DNA of 64,000 nt, taken from positions 1,005,001 to 1,069,000 of the forward strand of contig JAJGOT010000169.1 in assembly GCA_022457155.1 (NCBI GenBank). The letters run 5' to 3'. Positions 50,601-58,884 of this stretch are shown here, in pieces (position 1 is the stretch's first letter; the number at the start of each line of letters is the position of its first letter). The position numbers and the translations under genes were made by a program. The notes beneath the pieces are model-generated. The model was given only the letters and a program-made list of their open reading frames with translations, did no database searches and was not told where the DNA came from. The DNA comes from Cladopsammia gracilis. Its lineage: Eukaryota; Cnidaria; Anthozoa; Scleractinia; Dendrophylliidae.

Positions 50601-53600
50601 ATTCAACATAACGCAACTTTTGAAGAAGGCAAAAAAAAAAGGTTCACGGTGAGATCTGAACTCTGGCCGTATGACTGCTGTCCGATTGCCATAACATGCA
50701 TGTCACTAAGGCCACTAAAACCTACATTAGTTAGAAGGGTAAAATATTATTATTTCAATGCAGATATGCCTTAAAACAGGTATTAAGATCCATTTTAGCA
50801 AGACTCTGAATCAATTAAATATTTGGGAAATTATTTGTCATTTTTCATTTCAAAAGGGAGTTATTTGAGTTTCCAAAGACAGTATTTGTCGCCAGACGGT
50901 GCTGATGGAGCCATTAGAGGTCCTACATTGTTACTTGATGATCATGTACGCCAAACAAACTCTTCTGTTTGCAAATCATTAGTTGGATGAAAAATCTCCA
51001 CAAACTGTTAATAAACCAGAAAAACCTTCAGCAAAAAACACTTGAGACATTGCTTGAGAGCTGTGTCTGGTTGTTAGTGCGAGAAAGCACAAAATCATAA
51101 TAATAGAGTGAAAGCTTACCTACAACCAACCTGTAGCTCATCAACCCGTAAAAATATGGCAAAGCACATGGAAGTAAAAATACTGTTCTGAAAGTTGCAA
51201 AATTATCGATAATATGTTGACAATAAGATCAGAGATCATGGAAATTTGAAACATGTTGCCGATTGCCGCCGATAACCACGATAGTCGAAAATAAGTCAGG
51301 AACGATACTCACAAAAATACAAACATCAAGCATTGTGTCGATTGAAGCCCGATTGTGCAATTCCGAACATTATCAAGAAGAACACTATTAGGTGACAGTG
51401 GCTATGTTGCAGGTAAAATCCGTTCTCAGGTTGAATCAATGTTCAATCTAGGTGAAATGTGTACCCAGTATTCTATCTAGGTAAGCTAACCCCAACTAAC
51501 CCTAGTTAACTCTAACACAAAGCTAACCATCACACCATTGGCTATATGTATCTTTGTGCTAGTGGTGATGGTTAGCCTTGTGTTAGAGTTAACAAGGGTT
51601 AGTTAGGGTTAGCTTACCTACATAGAATACTGGGCACGAGGGTTGTCCAATACACCCGAACTGAATCGGATTGACTAAGGCTGTTGTCGACCTGCCTCAC
51701 CGGAAGTTATTTCGCAAGAGACTTAGTAAAAATACGGCGAGAGTGTAAGAGGGAGGGTGGAAAATTGGCGGAAAGACTCGATCTGACACGGATGGAGACG
51801 ACCCATCTAAGTAAAAGTCGACCCAACTCAACGGAAGTTATTTCGCGAGAGACTTAGTCATCTCCATCCGTGTCGGATTGAGTCGATCCGCCGATATTTT
51901 CTACCTTCCCTGGTAACGCTCTGGACGAAATGACTTCCGGTTAGTCGGGTCGACTTTTACTTAGATAGGTCGAGTCGGATCGAGTCAATTCGCCGATATT
52001 TTTTACCCTCCCATCCGCGAGATTGATTTTTACTTCCGGTAGTTATAGGTTGATGATTTTGCAACCTGACTTCCGCTGAGTCAGATTGTTTTTGCTTATT
52101 GACGACCCAACTCAGTTTGGGTATATTGGACATAAGTGCTGGGTACACATTTAACCTAGATTGAATACTGATTCAACCTGAGAACAGATTTTACCTGCAA
52201 CAACTACTCTCCTTAGGAGTAGTAGTCACAAAAAATCAGCCCATGTTTTTCAAGATGCAATCCATTTCCATCCTGGCTATCTGCAGCCCAAGACACTTAT
52301 TTGTTACTCTGAGAGCAGTAGTAGAATAATTATAAACAAACCTTATTTTAGGGTTTTCACTGATATGATGTATTTTGGCTTTTTAAAGTTACACTAAAAA
52401 TGGTGATAAAGCCCCTTTAATATTGTAGACGTTCAGGAAGGCGGGCAGAATCTACCACCCCTGGCCAGGTCCCAGAAGACCAAAAACAAAAAACAGTCTG
52501 AATAGGGGAATCTTTGTTTACCATTTTTGCCTCATTAGCATATGCCCCTCATTCTCTAACCTGAGGCCTTCCAAGGGGTTTCACCGACAGGCGACATGAC
52601 CTCAAAATGTGGTGACAATCTTTTTCCAAAACACCGACAGCCGACAGAAACTGACAGAAAAAGAACGACATTTTATGAATTTTCTAGCTAGAGAAGGCGA
52701 CAAAATACGACAGCGACATTTTCCCTAACGAAACAGGCGACAGGCTGGCTCGAAAACAAGCGACAAAGTGACACCAGAACCCCTTTGGAAGGCCTCTAAC
52801 CTTAACCTACAAAAAAAATTAACTCTGAATATTGAAAGGGCATACAGTGTAGCACAATTAGCTTTCTCTAAAAATTTGAGCCCGATATGACAGTATTAAA
52901 AACTCGCAATTTTAGAAAGAATGTATGGCTCATTAGCACTTTTGTTACCTAACAATTTGGCAGTTTTTCCTTAAATACCGGTAGTGCATGAAAAAAGCTG
53001 AAAATTGCATAGATTACTAAGTTTAACAAGCTCTTTCAACTTTTGAAGTCAATTTGTATTTGGCATGATGTCTTCTCTATGCAGATTCGTATGCTAATGA
53101 AGCAAAATGTTAAAACAATGATGTCAGTGAAGATTCCCCTATAGGATTAAGGTTGTGGTCATTCGGTGGAGTTCCAATGCAGGCTTATCCCATTGCCTGT
53201 TTTAACATGAAGCTGGTTTCACTTGCAGCTTAATTATTATGCAAATGAAGTTTGGAATTTAGTGTCTAACCTTGCAATATTCACTGATTGGTTCCTTTCT
53301 TCGTAATGCCACATCTCGCACATGACTTCTTCCAAAGATGATTTTACCTGTGTATTTTTCAAAGTAAAAATCATTATGTAATTAACACAGAGGAGGATTA
53401 AACATTCTGATAAACTCGGCTTGCAAAAGTTCTGTAGAGAATTTTAAACAGGAGAAAAATCAAAGGCTCCTGTGAGCCAACCTGTGAATAATAAATGCTA
53501 ACGCGTAACACAATATTGGAGTAAGCTTATGTTTTTATACTGACATGGTTTTGACACATGCAAAAAAAAATAAACAGTACTTATTCACTACATGCACCTG

Positions 53601-56600
53601 GTAAAAATGGCAAAATCCTCTTGGATGGATCTTTAACTCCACTCTCCTCTGGGAACTCTTCTAAAAGTTTGGTCTGTTAAAACACAAGAACCAAAAATCA
53701 ATTATTGACATACTTTACAGATTGCTCTGTCATTGTACAATCTGAATATATTTTCAGGGATCATTTTTGTGGCAATTAATACTGACAAACGAACATCAAG
53801 TTATCAGGCAGCATCTTACAGGTGTTGGATAATCATCTATCACTTTGAATTTACAATGAAATGATTTATGAAACTTTAGTTGATAATTCTTATACACACC
53901 TGAAGGTCAAAGAATTTGCTGTATCGTCGGTAAATGACATTGACGCTTCTATCACTCCATGTGACATTTACGACATAAACCTGCATTTGGTACAAAGAAA
54001 GTTGTTCCATATTATAGCTGTCAAATTGACTGAAAATCTTGAATTACAAGTTTGTTGTATATCTTATATTATCTTAACATCTCTCACAAATTATACCCAC
54101 AAATATTGTCATAATTGGACGGTATGTGGCCCAGTGTACACAAGATAGTTAAAATGTAATACATGCCTTCTGATAAGATGTGGAAAAAAAGAATGTGACA
54201 TTTTCAGGGCAGATTATGAGGCATTAAAGAGGGCTACTAATATGCAGCAGATTGTGCGATTTTTCTCAATTCATCAAGTCTGTTTTTTACAGTTACCAGA
54301 TAAATTAGCAACTAACTTTTTTCTGTCCCTAGATGTCTGTAACCATAAAATAATATCTAATGGTACTTAACATTGTAGATAAATGATAAAAATTAATTGG
54401 CCCAAGAACAAAAGAGAGCAATTTTAGGTGCTGTATAGAACATATAGATCATGTGGTATTAGATGAAGTACATGACATTGATAATATACGAGCCAATAAA
54501 TAAAAGTCATTCACATAATGTCCGTCATTTGTGTTGTGTGTTTTCCTTTCAAGCTTTCGGCCATCAGATATTTTTCAGTGTTTCTGACTTGTAAGCAATA
54601 ATTAGTGGTAAAGTAAATTAAAATGAACATGCAGGTAAATCATGTACATAAATGTAGTTTTGCTCATAATATTGTTTAATTTATGGGATTTTTAAAGAAA
54701 TATGTGCTTATTAGTAAATTATACAATTTGGTGCAATTTGAGGCCAATAATTATTTTTATTGTGTAAAATTGCACTATATCACATAATATCAAAAGCCCT
54801 AAATTAATATGACAACAGCAATATGTCCTCCAAACATTTGTTTGACTTGGTGCTGAATTGGACTATAAATCAATTGCAGCACTGATCAGAGATTGGAACA
54901 TTTTTCTTGATGATGTAGTGCAAGCATCGACCTTGGCCTCTTTTAAACAGAGGCTTGCTAGTCTTGATAACTAGACATGACTATCCTTTTCCTTTATTTA
55001 TTGATTTGTAATATTTAAATTAAGTTTTACTGTTATTGTTGTAAGTTAGTATACTTTTAACACTTGTGAAAATTTTCAGAAGTGAAGGAGGCAAGTTTAA
55101 TGGAAGAAGAAGAAGAATTGTCTTGATCTATCAACAGATTGTTTTTGATATCATGACAATACGTATCATTTTCAAAACTGGCCCCCTTGAACTTGACATA
55201 ATGGATGAGTCAATTCCATCAGTGCCCATTCCCCCCCCCCCCCCCCCCCACCGCCGGAGCCATTTACACATGTTGCTATCCTGGGGGTGGGACATAAATA
55301 AATCTGGCTTGGCCTGGGGGATGGGTATTAGCACACCCGTCATTTACCCCGGAGAAACTTTTGACAGCCATATGGCTTCAGCCTCGCAGTTTCACAACTC
55401 TTCAAACATAACATCCTTCAAGGACTTTATTGGCAAGAACAAGGAGTTTGTCAGAGTTTGTTTGTCAGAGTTTGTCAGTTTGCTGGCTGGTCCAGCAAGG
55501 GCTAAAAAAGCTTGTGGGCATTTTTTAAGGTATGTTTGACAGTTTTGCTTCGTTTTATTATATCGTTAATGTTTTCATTTCAAAGGCAAAAGAATTTAAG
55601 AAGTTGCATACATCTGTACCTGCTTCTATCATGATGTATAAGACGTTACATGGGATGACACTAGAATATCTACGATCAAGATTTGTTTATCGCGATAATG
55701 CGAATGCTTATCATTTAAGGAATACCGAAAACAAACTAGTTCTTCCACAATCTCACACTGATTATCTGGAAAGAAGTTTTTCGTACAGTGGAGCTCAGTT
55801 GTGGAACAGCTTACCTACAGAATTAAGACAAGTGACTTCCATAAGCAAATTTAAGACAAAACTAAGTCGCCATAGTTTTTAAGTAAACTCTTAAGTATAT
55901 TTTTGAACACAGTCTCCACGAAAAGCAGTTTTTATTTTTTATATTGTACCTCTTATTTGCAGTTAGGAAGATAGGTAGCTAGCTGATTATCTATCTATAG
56001 CCATTCGAACTACAGTGGAACTTCGATTTCTTAATCCTTGCTTTCTCAAACTTCCGGATAACTCGAACCAAAAGCAGTTTTCCTTGGATACAAATACTAT
56101 AGTTTTATTAACAACAGTAAAACTTGTACTGCATGATTTAATAGATGAAAACAGATGAATATATTTAATAGACCTCATTTTTTCTCAACTTACAGTACTC
56201 TAATCTGTTCACTGGCTCTAGCTACAAGACAAATATTATTTAAACTTGAGCTGTATGAACCCAGGGGTGGGGCATTTACCGTTCTTTTTTGGCCCGACCG
56301 AGGGGAATTTGAACTGCTTTCTTGACCCCACGTGAAGAATTTGCAAATGCACGGGGGTTGGCCAAGGGGGGGGGGGGGGGGGGTGTTGATGGGCACTGCT
56401 GGAATTGACTCATCCATATCCATAACAACAGTACAGTCATATACAATTATGTATTGACAATGAAGACACAAAGTGTTTTTTTTTCTGTTCAGTCAGTGTA
56501 TTTAAATCTATTCTTTGCTTTCACTTACGTCATATCAAAATTCAGAAGCATTAAAAGATAGATTTCGAATCCAAAATGTTTATAGAATAGTAGAGAGTTT

Positions 56601-57588
56601 AAAACTACACAGCTTGGCCAAATTTTGAAGCGTAAAAGCATTTCGTTCAAGAGTTATAGGCGAACGAGTATTAGATATTTTTAGTAAGAAATGTATGGAG
56701 CGGCCATCTTTGTGCCCCTGCACAAAGATGGCGGCCAAAAATTACACCAAAAATCACATCCAAAAATATTGTATTTGCTATAAGCTCAATAAACTCGGCT
56801 TATAAGCACTTATAATGCAAACAATAACTTTCAGCTGATTCAATTTTGTTTATTTTCGCGGCTTATCTGAAATAGCGTGACGTATTGCGTGACACATTTA
56901 AAACCTTTGTAAATCGGAAGCAAAACGTCGTTAAAACCTGAAACATTTTGTGAAAGATTATAACACTTGTATCCACATACCATGTTAGAAACAGCTTTGT
57001 AGGACGTTTTCTTTAGATTTTTTAATTTTTATGACGTCATGTGAAAGCCAAGAATCTTGTGCTCGGGTTCGGGGTTCGGGGTTTCGGGTTTGGGTCCCCC
57101 CTCCCCAAAGCCGAGCCCGAGAGCTTGCTCAAGGCTAATTTAAATCGCCTGGAGTTTCGTTAATCCACAAATATGTATGGTGCTTGCCTCATGCACAACG
57201 TTATAAGAAAATGAAAATGAAAAAATGAAAATGAAAACTTCATTTACTATATTTAAAAGAATACTGTATTATAAACTCAACTAATCTGATTTCTTTCAAC
57301 ACATGACTAGTTTGTCATGTCAATTGGTCGTTTTACCTGTCAAAGCGAAGTCAAGGAATAAACCCATTGAATTGACTTAACTTTCGTGTAAAAGCATTCA
57401 TTAAAGAGGACTATTATTTTATCTACTGGGGGAGTTTATATATATTTACGATGGATCGATAGAACACATGGAAAAACCTAACAGGTTTGATTAACTTGAT
57501 CATCTTGTATACTCACGTAATGCTTGCTTGGTACTTTCCTTTTCTGTATATCAACAATTTTAACATTTGTTAAGACTCTGCCTGACAT
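31319..57588 (-). CDS. TKS4/TKS5-like adaptor: PX domain plus six SH3 domains, 12 exons
   Basis: CDS joined on the minus strand from exons 57588-57517, 53980-53900, 53673-53598, 53347-53271, 49521-49427, 47826-47801, 46829-46698, 45984-45877, 44627-44513, 43075-42933, 41687-41650 and 32605-31319: 2250 nt, 749 aa. Every junction is GT-AG and every phase joins. Residues 1-133 form a PX domain with [10 protein letters not shown] (the usual phosphoinositide-binding Arg) and a PxxP-like LPFLPG. SH3 domains lie at about 152-210, 223-278, 353-408, 451-505, 607-663 and 693-749, each with ALYDY-, GWW- and P-x-x-Y-type positions; Pro-rich linkers join the later ones. In animals TKS proteins are Src substrates that scaffold invadopodia and NADPH oxidase; that role is inferred from architecture. 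Vertebrate TKS5 has five SH3 and TKS4 four, so six is unusual. p47phox-like proteins have only two. Confidence 0.9.
32924..33092. repeat. Palindromic mariner-type MITE, 169 bp
   Basis: Ends GATGAATGCTTATTCATTTG and complement; TA on each side (32922-32923 and 33093-33094). Arms about 53 bp. The right TA is shared with the next element. Confidence 0.82.
33095..33383. repeat. Mariner-type MITE, 289 bp, abutting the previous one
   Basis: Ends CAGCTATTTCAATTTAGGTT and its complement ending CTG at 33383; TA at 33093-33094 and 33384-33385. Arms about 60 bp. Confidence 0.87.
33593..33856 (+). repeat. Dispersed repeat family R2, 5' part, with insertions
   Basis: Matches 56535-56670 (AAAATGTTTATGGAATTTTA and onward). 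It is interrupted by the MITE at 33694-33813 and ends at the TTAA-flanked element at 33861. Confidence 0.7.
33694..33813. repeat. Harbinger-type MITE, 120 bp, TCA target duplication
   Basis: GGCCCGGTTCAAACGTCGAA and complement form a near-perfect hairpin; TCA lies at 33691-33693 and 33814-33816. The empty site is seen at 56632. Confidence 0.9.
33861..34401 (+). mobile_element. TTAA-flanked element (Kolobok-like) with a THAP exon remnant
   Basis: Inverted ends AGTGCCCATAACG and CGTTATTGGCACT with TTAA on both sides (33857-33860 and 34402-34405); complementarity extends about 60 bp. At 34135-34251 a 38-codon frame reads as the first half of a THAP zinc finger: Cys5 and Cys10 spaced CX4C, then MHKIPEP where THAP proteins have the F-x-F-P region. 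The C-x2-H second half is absent. TTAA targets plus THAP point to the Kolobok superfamily; piggyBac also uses TTAA. Confidence 0.7.
34441..34810 (+). pseudogene. LINE 3' fragment (reverse transcriptase ORF C-terminus)
   Basis: The frame [15 protein letters not shown] and [15 protein letters not shown] is the C-terminal signature of CR1/L2-type ORF2 proteins. It is followed by an AT-rich 3' UTR, a small hairpin (CTTGCA and TGCAAG near 34765-34790) and a TAAATGTAAATG end. The 5' part is lost. Confidence 0.75.
34811..35038 (+). repeat. Putative 5' LTR of the BEL/Pao element
   Basis: Starts TGTGAACG directly after the LINE tail, carries AATAAA at 34953 and ends near CCCGACA, followed by TGGCACCTCCGACGGGAC (35046), a possible primer-binding site. 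No 3' LTR remains for comparison, so the limits are inferred. Confidence 0.45.
35121..38453 (+). pseudogene. BEL/Pao retrotransposon gag-pol, truncated, no integrase
   Basis: One continuous frame of 1110 codons from the ATG at 35121. In order: a coiled, charged N-terminus; the DUF1759-type Gag region ([20 protein letters not shown] near 35569, then KFSYLKEFV); Cys/His knuckles (CVYC to [13 protein letters not shown], 36168-36360); an aspartic protease with LDSGSS near 36466; reverse transcriptase with [14 protein letters not shown] (about 37450) and [10 protein letters not shown] (about 37680); and an RNase H-type start (GFGDAS, about 38212). After [12 protein letters not shown] the frame leaves the family around 38408 and runs into unrelated repeat R2, so integrase and the 3' LTR are gone. 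It is antisense within an intron of the TKS-like gene. The frame is undamaged up to the break, suggesting a young loss. Confidence 0.9.
38409..38645 (+). repeat. Dispersed repeat family R2, 3' part
   Basis: Matches 56845-57055 (TTGTTTATTTTCACGGCTTA and onward) and begins exactly where the BEL/Pao frame is cut. Confidence 0.72.
38646..39189. other. Intron spacer, no gene
   Basis: Contains CTGACTGACTGG microrepeats near 38830-38870. Otherwise nothing recognised. Confidence 0.4.
39190..41620 (+). mobile_element. Non-LTR retrotransposon (CR1/L2-like), 5'-truncated
   Basis: The open frame runs 39045-41354, but family-like sequence begins near 39230 ([13 protein letters not shown]), so the endonuclease is lost. 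Reverse transcriptase motifs: [60 protein letters not shown] and [10 protein letters not shown] (catalytic Asp pair near 40460), then the C-terminal [14 protein letters not shown]. No stops interrupt it. The 3' UTR has a stable hairpin at 41501-41545 and ends in two copies of TTATTAATAAACAGTTGAAA. It lies antisense in a TKS-like intron. Confidence 0.9.
41501..41545 (+). other. LINE 3' UTR hairpin
   Basis: CCACTGCCCGC (41501-41511) pairs with GCGGGCAGTGG (41535-41545); the loop-proximal CTCGACTAG is shared with the LINE fragment at 24530. Likely recognition structure for reverse transcription, by analogy with other LINEs. Confidence 0.65.
41650..41687 (-). CDS. TKS-like exon 11, 38-nt microexon
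   Basis: Acceptor TTTATCAACAG, donor GTAAGC. It converts phase 1 to phase 0 exactly as needed and encodes [12 protein letters not shown], a basic Pro-containing linker. The 3' end of a LINE lies only about 30 bp beyond its donor. Confidence 0.8.
42192..42438. repeat. MITE, 247 bp, AAT target duplication
   Basis: Ends GGGCCGGTTATTTAAACGAA and AACCGGCCC-type complement; AAT at 42189-42191 and 42439-42441. The 3-bp duplication fits PIF/Harbinger. Confidence 0.8.
42933..43075 (-). CDS. TKS-like exon 10 (SH3-2, second part)
   Basis: 143 nt, phase 2 to 1. Encodes [13 protein letters not shown] and a polar linker. Donor GTAAGG. Confidence 0.92.
43911..44440. repeat. 108-bp minisatellite, about five units
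   Basis: Units start at 43911, 44019, 44127 and 44236, with a further degraded unit near 44339. The first two or three are nearly identical (CTCCTGTGGCGGTGCTGTTT). It ends 70 bp from exon 9 of the TKS-like gene. Confidence 0.88.
44513..44627 (-). CDS. TKS-like exon 9 (SH3-2, first part)
   Basis: 115 nt, phase 1 to 2. Encodes [16 protein letters not shown] and [14 protein letters not shown]. Donor GTGAGT. Confidence 0.92.
44782..45705. repeat. Tandem pair of about 455-bp units, each with a palindromic core
   Basis: Unit 1 is 44782-45234 and unit 2 is 45235-45705. Each starts with a foldback of about 190 bp (GATTCCATTTGGCCGTGTGT and its complement in unit 2) around a GCCGCAGGC centre. Unit 2's palindrome is better preserved. 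Confidence 0.8.
45877..45984 (-). CDS. TKS-like exon 8 (SH3-1, second part)
   Basis: 108 nt, phase 1 to 1. Encodes [20 protein letters not shown] and a linker. Donor GTGAGT. Confidence 0.92.
45985..46697. other. Intron 7, no gene
   Basis: GTCCGCCTTAGAG-like fragments near 46400 and 46610-46670 resemble subterminal repeats of pogo-type MITEs, too decayed to delimit. Confidence 0.35.
46698..46829 (-). CDS. TKS-like exon 7 (SH3-1, first part)
   Basis: 132 nt, phase 1 to 1. Encodes [14 protein letters not shown] and [16 protein letters not shown]. Acceptor TTTTTTTAG, donor GTAAAT. Confidence 0.9.
46830..48389. other. Introns around microexon 6, no other gene
   Basis: Apart from the 26-nt exon I see only AT-rich unique sequence. 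Confidence 0.4.
47801..47826 (-). CDS. TKS-like exon 6, 26-nt microexon
   Basis: Acceptor TTTTCTCTAG, donor GTACAA. It is the only stretch I found that joins phase 2 to phase 1 between exons 5 and 7; it encodes a basic linker KDKRKRES. Confidence 0.72.
48393..48660. repeat. Foldback MITE, 268 bp, AAT target duplication
   Basis: GAAGGGGTGAGTGGAATAAA and its complement at the far end, arms about 100 bp; AAT at 48390-48392 and 48661-48663. Confidence 0.85.
48864..48952. repeat. Small inverted repeat with C-rich and G-rich ends
   Basis: CCCCCCTCCCCCCAATACAA at the left pairs with TTGTATTGGGGGTGGGGAGG at the right. Confidence 0.75.
48953..50070. other. Intron sequence around exon 5, no other gene
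   Basis: A GGGGAGGGGGAGGGG run at 49677 is the only notable composition. Confidence 0.4.
49427..49521 (-). CDS. TKS-like exon 5 (PX end)
   Basis: 95 nt, phase 0 to 2. Encodes [16 protein letters not shown] and PRAEDIDLP, the PX C-terminal helix. Donor GTAAGT. Confidence 0.9.
50505..50720 (-). mobile_element. tRNA-headed SINE, copy 3
   Basis: Tail and body match copies 1 and 2 (AAGCTTATGTTTTCATACTG on the plus strand). A one-mismatch B box GTTCAGATC lies on the minus strand near 50660 and a degenerate A box near 50714. Confidence 0.6.
51406..52206. repeat. Foldback element, 800 bp, with an inner palindrome
   Basis: Ends GTTGCAGGTAAAATC and complement; arms about 63 bp. At 51466-51633 lies a second palindrome with AACTAACCCTAGTTAACTC-like arms. 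Further in, segments around GACCCAACTCAACGGAAGTT repeat in both orientations. No target duplication is evident. Confidence 0.75.
52563..52793. repeat. MITE with a 6-9 bp target duplication
   Basis: Inverted ends GAGGCCTTCCAAGGGGTTTC and GAACCCCTTTGGAAGGCCTC. CTCTAACCT flanks both sides (52554-52562 and 52794-52802); part overlaps the TIR, so the duplication is 6 to 9 bp. Nine would fit a Mutator-like origin. The interior repeats CGACAGGCGACA motifs. Confidence 0.72.
53271..53347 (-). CDS. TKS-like exon 4 (PX)
   Basis: 77 nt, phase 1 to 0. Encodes [16 protein letters not shown] and EYCK, the second phosphoinositide-contact region of TKS PX domains. Confidence 0.9.
53460..53600 (-). mobile_element. 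tRNA-headed SINE, copy 4, head truncated
   Basis: Matches the tail and body of copies 1-3 (CAAAGGCTCCTGTGAGCCAA) but the A and B boxes are missing. It sits close to exon 3 of the TKS-like gene. Confidence 0.6.
53598..53673 (-). CDS. TKS-like exon 3 (PX)
   Basis: 76 nt, phase 0 to 1. Encodes [10 protein letters not shown] and RILPFLP. Donor GTGCAT is weaker than the others. Confidence 0.9.
53900..53980 (-). CDS. TKS-like exon 2 (PX)
   Basis: 81 nt, phase 0 to 0. Encodes VNVTWSD and [13 protein letters not shown], the phosphoinositide-binding segment. Acceptor ATGCAG, donor GTGTGT. Confidence 0.9.
53981..54890. other. Intron 1 sequence, no gene
   Basis: AT-rich, no recognisable element. Confidence 0.4.
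54890..55065 (+). pseudogene. LINE ORF2 C-terminal scrap
   Basis: A short frame with [20 protein letters not shown] and KQRLASLDN, the usual CR1/L2-type ending, then an AT-rich tail. Confidence 0.5.
55540..55882 (+). pseudogene. LINE reverse transcriptase C-terminal fragment
   Basis: The frame shows [31 protein letters not shown] and [18 protein letters not shown], ending at a stop at 55880-55882. This is the C-terminal third of a CR1/L2-like ORF2, from a lineage different from the 39190 copy. Confidence 0.75.
56012..56100 (+). repeat. Single pogo-like terminus
   Basis: TA followed by CAGTGGAACTTCGATTTCTT and GGATAACTCGAACC, the style of Tigger/pogo ends. The partner end was not found. Confidence 0.45.
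56530..57060 (+). repeat. Dispersed repeat family R2, full-length reference copy
   Basis: Its 5' half matches 33593-33856 and its 3' half matches 38409-38645. It includes a small hairpin, GGCCATCTTTGTGC and GCACAAAGATGGC, at 56702-56735. No coding frame. Confidence 0.7.
57517..57588 (-). CDS. TKS-like exon 1 (PX start)
   Basis: 24 codons from ATG; includes [16 protein letters not shown], the first PX strand, then donor GTGAGT. An in-frame ATG at 57810 lies upstream, but homologous PX proteins begin near this Met. Confidence 0.85.
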
Positions 57589-58317
57589 TGCAGAAACAAA
57601 ACTTAATTGTTTAAACAGCTGAAACCTTCTGCTTAAAATATAAACATGCAGCAGGCAAGAACTTTCGATCCCTTTCGAGGATACTGGCAAATAAACTGAG
57701 CCCGCGAAATGCCGGAAATGGATCCAGCCGAAAGTGAGAACCTCGCCCACCCCTCCCCCGATTAGTGACTTCATTTCGTTCCGCACCCAACCACACCCAT
57801 CTTGTGACAATGTTACCTTTTACATGTGTGCATTATGATGCTTATTGAAAAAAAAAATAAAAATAAAATAAAACGTTCTTTCTGCCTCTTGTTCAGTAGT
57901 CCTAAGGGCTCGAATGAATTGCGTGACGAGGCCTTAAGACGTCTGCGTTTGGGAGGCTACTTGTCCAGGTTTATATTGGTCTCAATTTTTTTAAATTTAA
58001 TTTAATTAATTTTTTTTATTTGAACAATACATTTTTTTACATCACTGCATTACAATATGATACTACACGAACTACGGTTACATTTACAAATTTACTAATA
58101 CTAATTATAGAAGAACTAATTATAGAAGAACTATCCACTTTCGGCGAAAAGCAGGCAATCATTTCTTTGCAATTTCAGTTTCTTTAATTATTTCAATTTT
58201 TTCTTGGATTCGCAGAAGGAAGTGACAGAAGTATAGTTCACCTTGGCGCCTGTTTGACGTGCAGAATATATAGTATTTTGCTATTAGAATTGAGTAATTT
58301 AAAGCCTGCGAACCCGA
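57589..58317. promoter_or_regulatory. Upstream region of the TKS-like gene
   Basis: Should contain the minus-strand promoter and 5' UTR. I see no clear TATA box or initiator. A-rich and T-rich tracts lie at 57848-57875 and 57990-58035. Confidence 0.3.
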
Positions 58318-58620
58318 CGCTCCGTACGGATCGACGAACCGTTTTAGTACACACGGTTCAACGAAATAAACGAAAATATTCTAGGTCCCCCAAATGAGAT
58401 GCAATTCACGGACCGTGGTTTCTTGATTACGGTCCGTCTGTTCAGTTCACGAACCGTACGCTCCGTACGGATCGACGAACCGTTTTGGGTACACACGGCT
58501 CAACGAAATACACGAAAATACACTAAGTCCCCTTAATGAGATGCAATTCACGGACCGTGATTTCTTGATTACGGTCCGTCTGTTCAGTTCACGAATCGTA
58601 CGCTCCGTACGGATCGACTC
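58318..58620. repeat. 142-bp satellite, just over two units
   Basis: CGCTCCGTACGGATCGACGA starts at 58318 and 58459; a third start at 58601 is partial. Each unit contains ACGGACCGT and CTCCGTACGG palindromic words. Confidence 0.85.
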
Positions 58621-58725
58621 TTAACGTCACGGTCGGAAGGAATTCTATGGACCGTAACTTAGCTTTCACGGAACGTGACTGTGCGTGTATATTGGACAAC
58701 CCTCGTGGGTTAAAAATGTTATTTA

Positions 58726-58884
58726 CCATTCTCGACCCCAGAGCTCTCGGTGCTATTGCTATTTTTGGCTGTTTAGATCTTTTACAGACCCTACGTTAAC
58801 TAGCAGCATTTTCGTTTGCGGTCCTGTGCTTATTCTTTTTGGGCCGCGACTTGCGCAAAAGAGAAGAGCTCTGGGGTCAAGAAT
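58726..58884. repeat. Inverted repeat abutting the Penelope fragment
   Basis: CATTCTCGACCCCAGAGCTCT pairs with AGAGCTCTGGGGTCAAGAATG with one mismatch; loop about 110 bp. Confidence 0.65.

Larger units (their letters stand above)
50075..52416 (-). repeat. TTAA-flanked MITE family K1, copy B, split by about 2 kb
   Basis: The two ends (50075-50265 and about 52240-52416) align in reverse to copy A at 28105-28475; TTAA lies at 50071-50074 and 52417-52420. Between them lie a SINE copy, unrecognised DNA and a foldback element. Confidence 0.72.
55180..56430. repeat. Pair of inverted poly-C/poly-G repeat copies
   Basis: ATGGATGAGTCAATTCCATC at 55202 followed by a long C run (55230-55249) recurs in reverse at 56365-56417 with a long G run. 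Flanking CCCCACGTGAAG-like sequence is partly shared. Confidence 0.6.

Noticed and set aside
51480..51630. Telomere-like TTAGGG repeats
   Set aside because: Only scattered TTAGGGTTAG-like words within a palindrome; no uninterrupted hexamer array.
57589..57810. N-terminal extension of the PX protein from an in-frame ATG at 57810
   Set aside because: The extension has no homology pattern, while related PX proteins begin near the Met at 57588.
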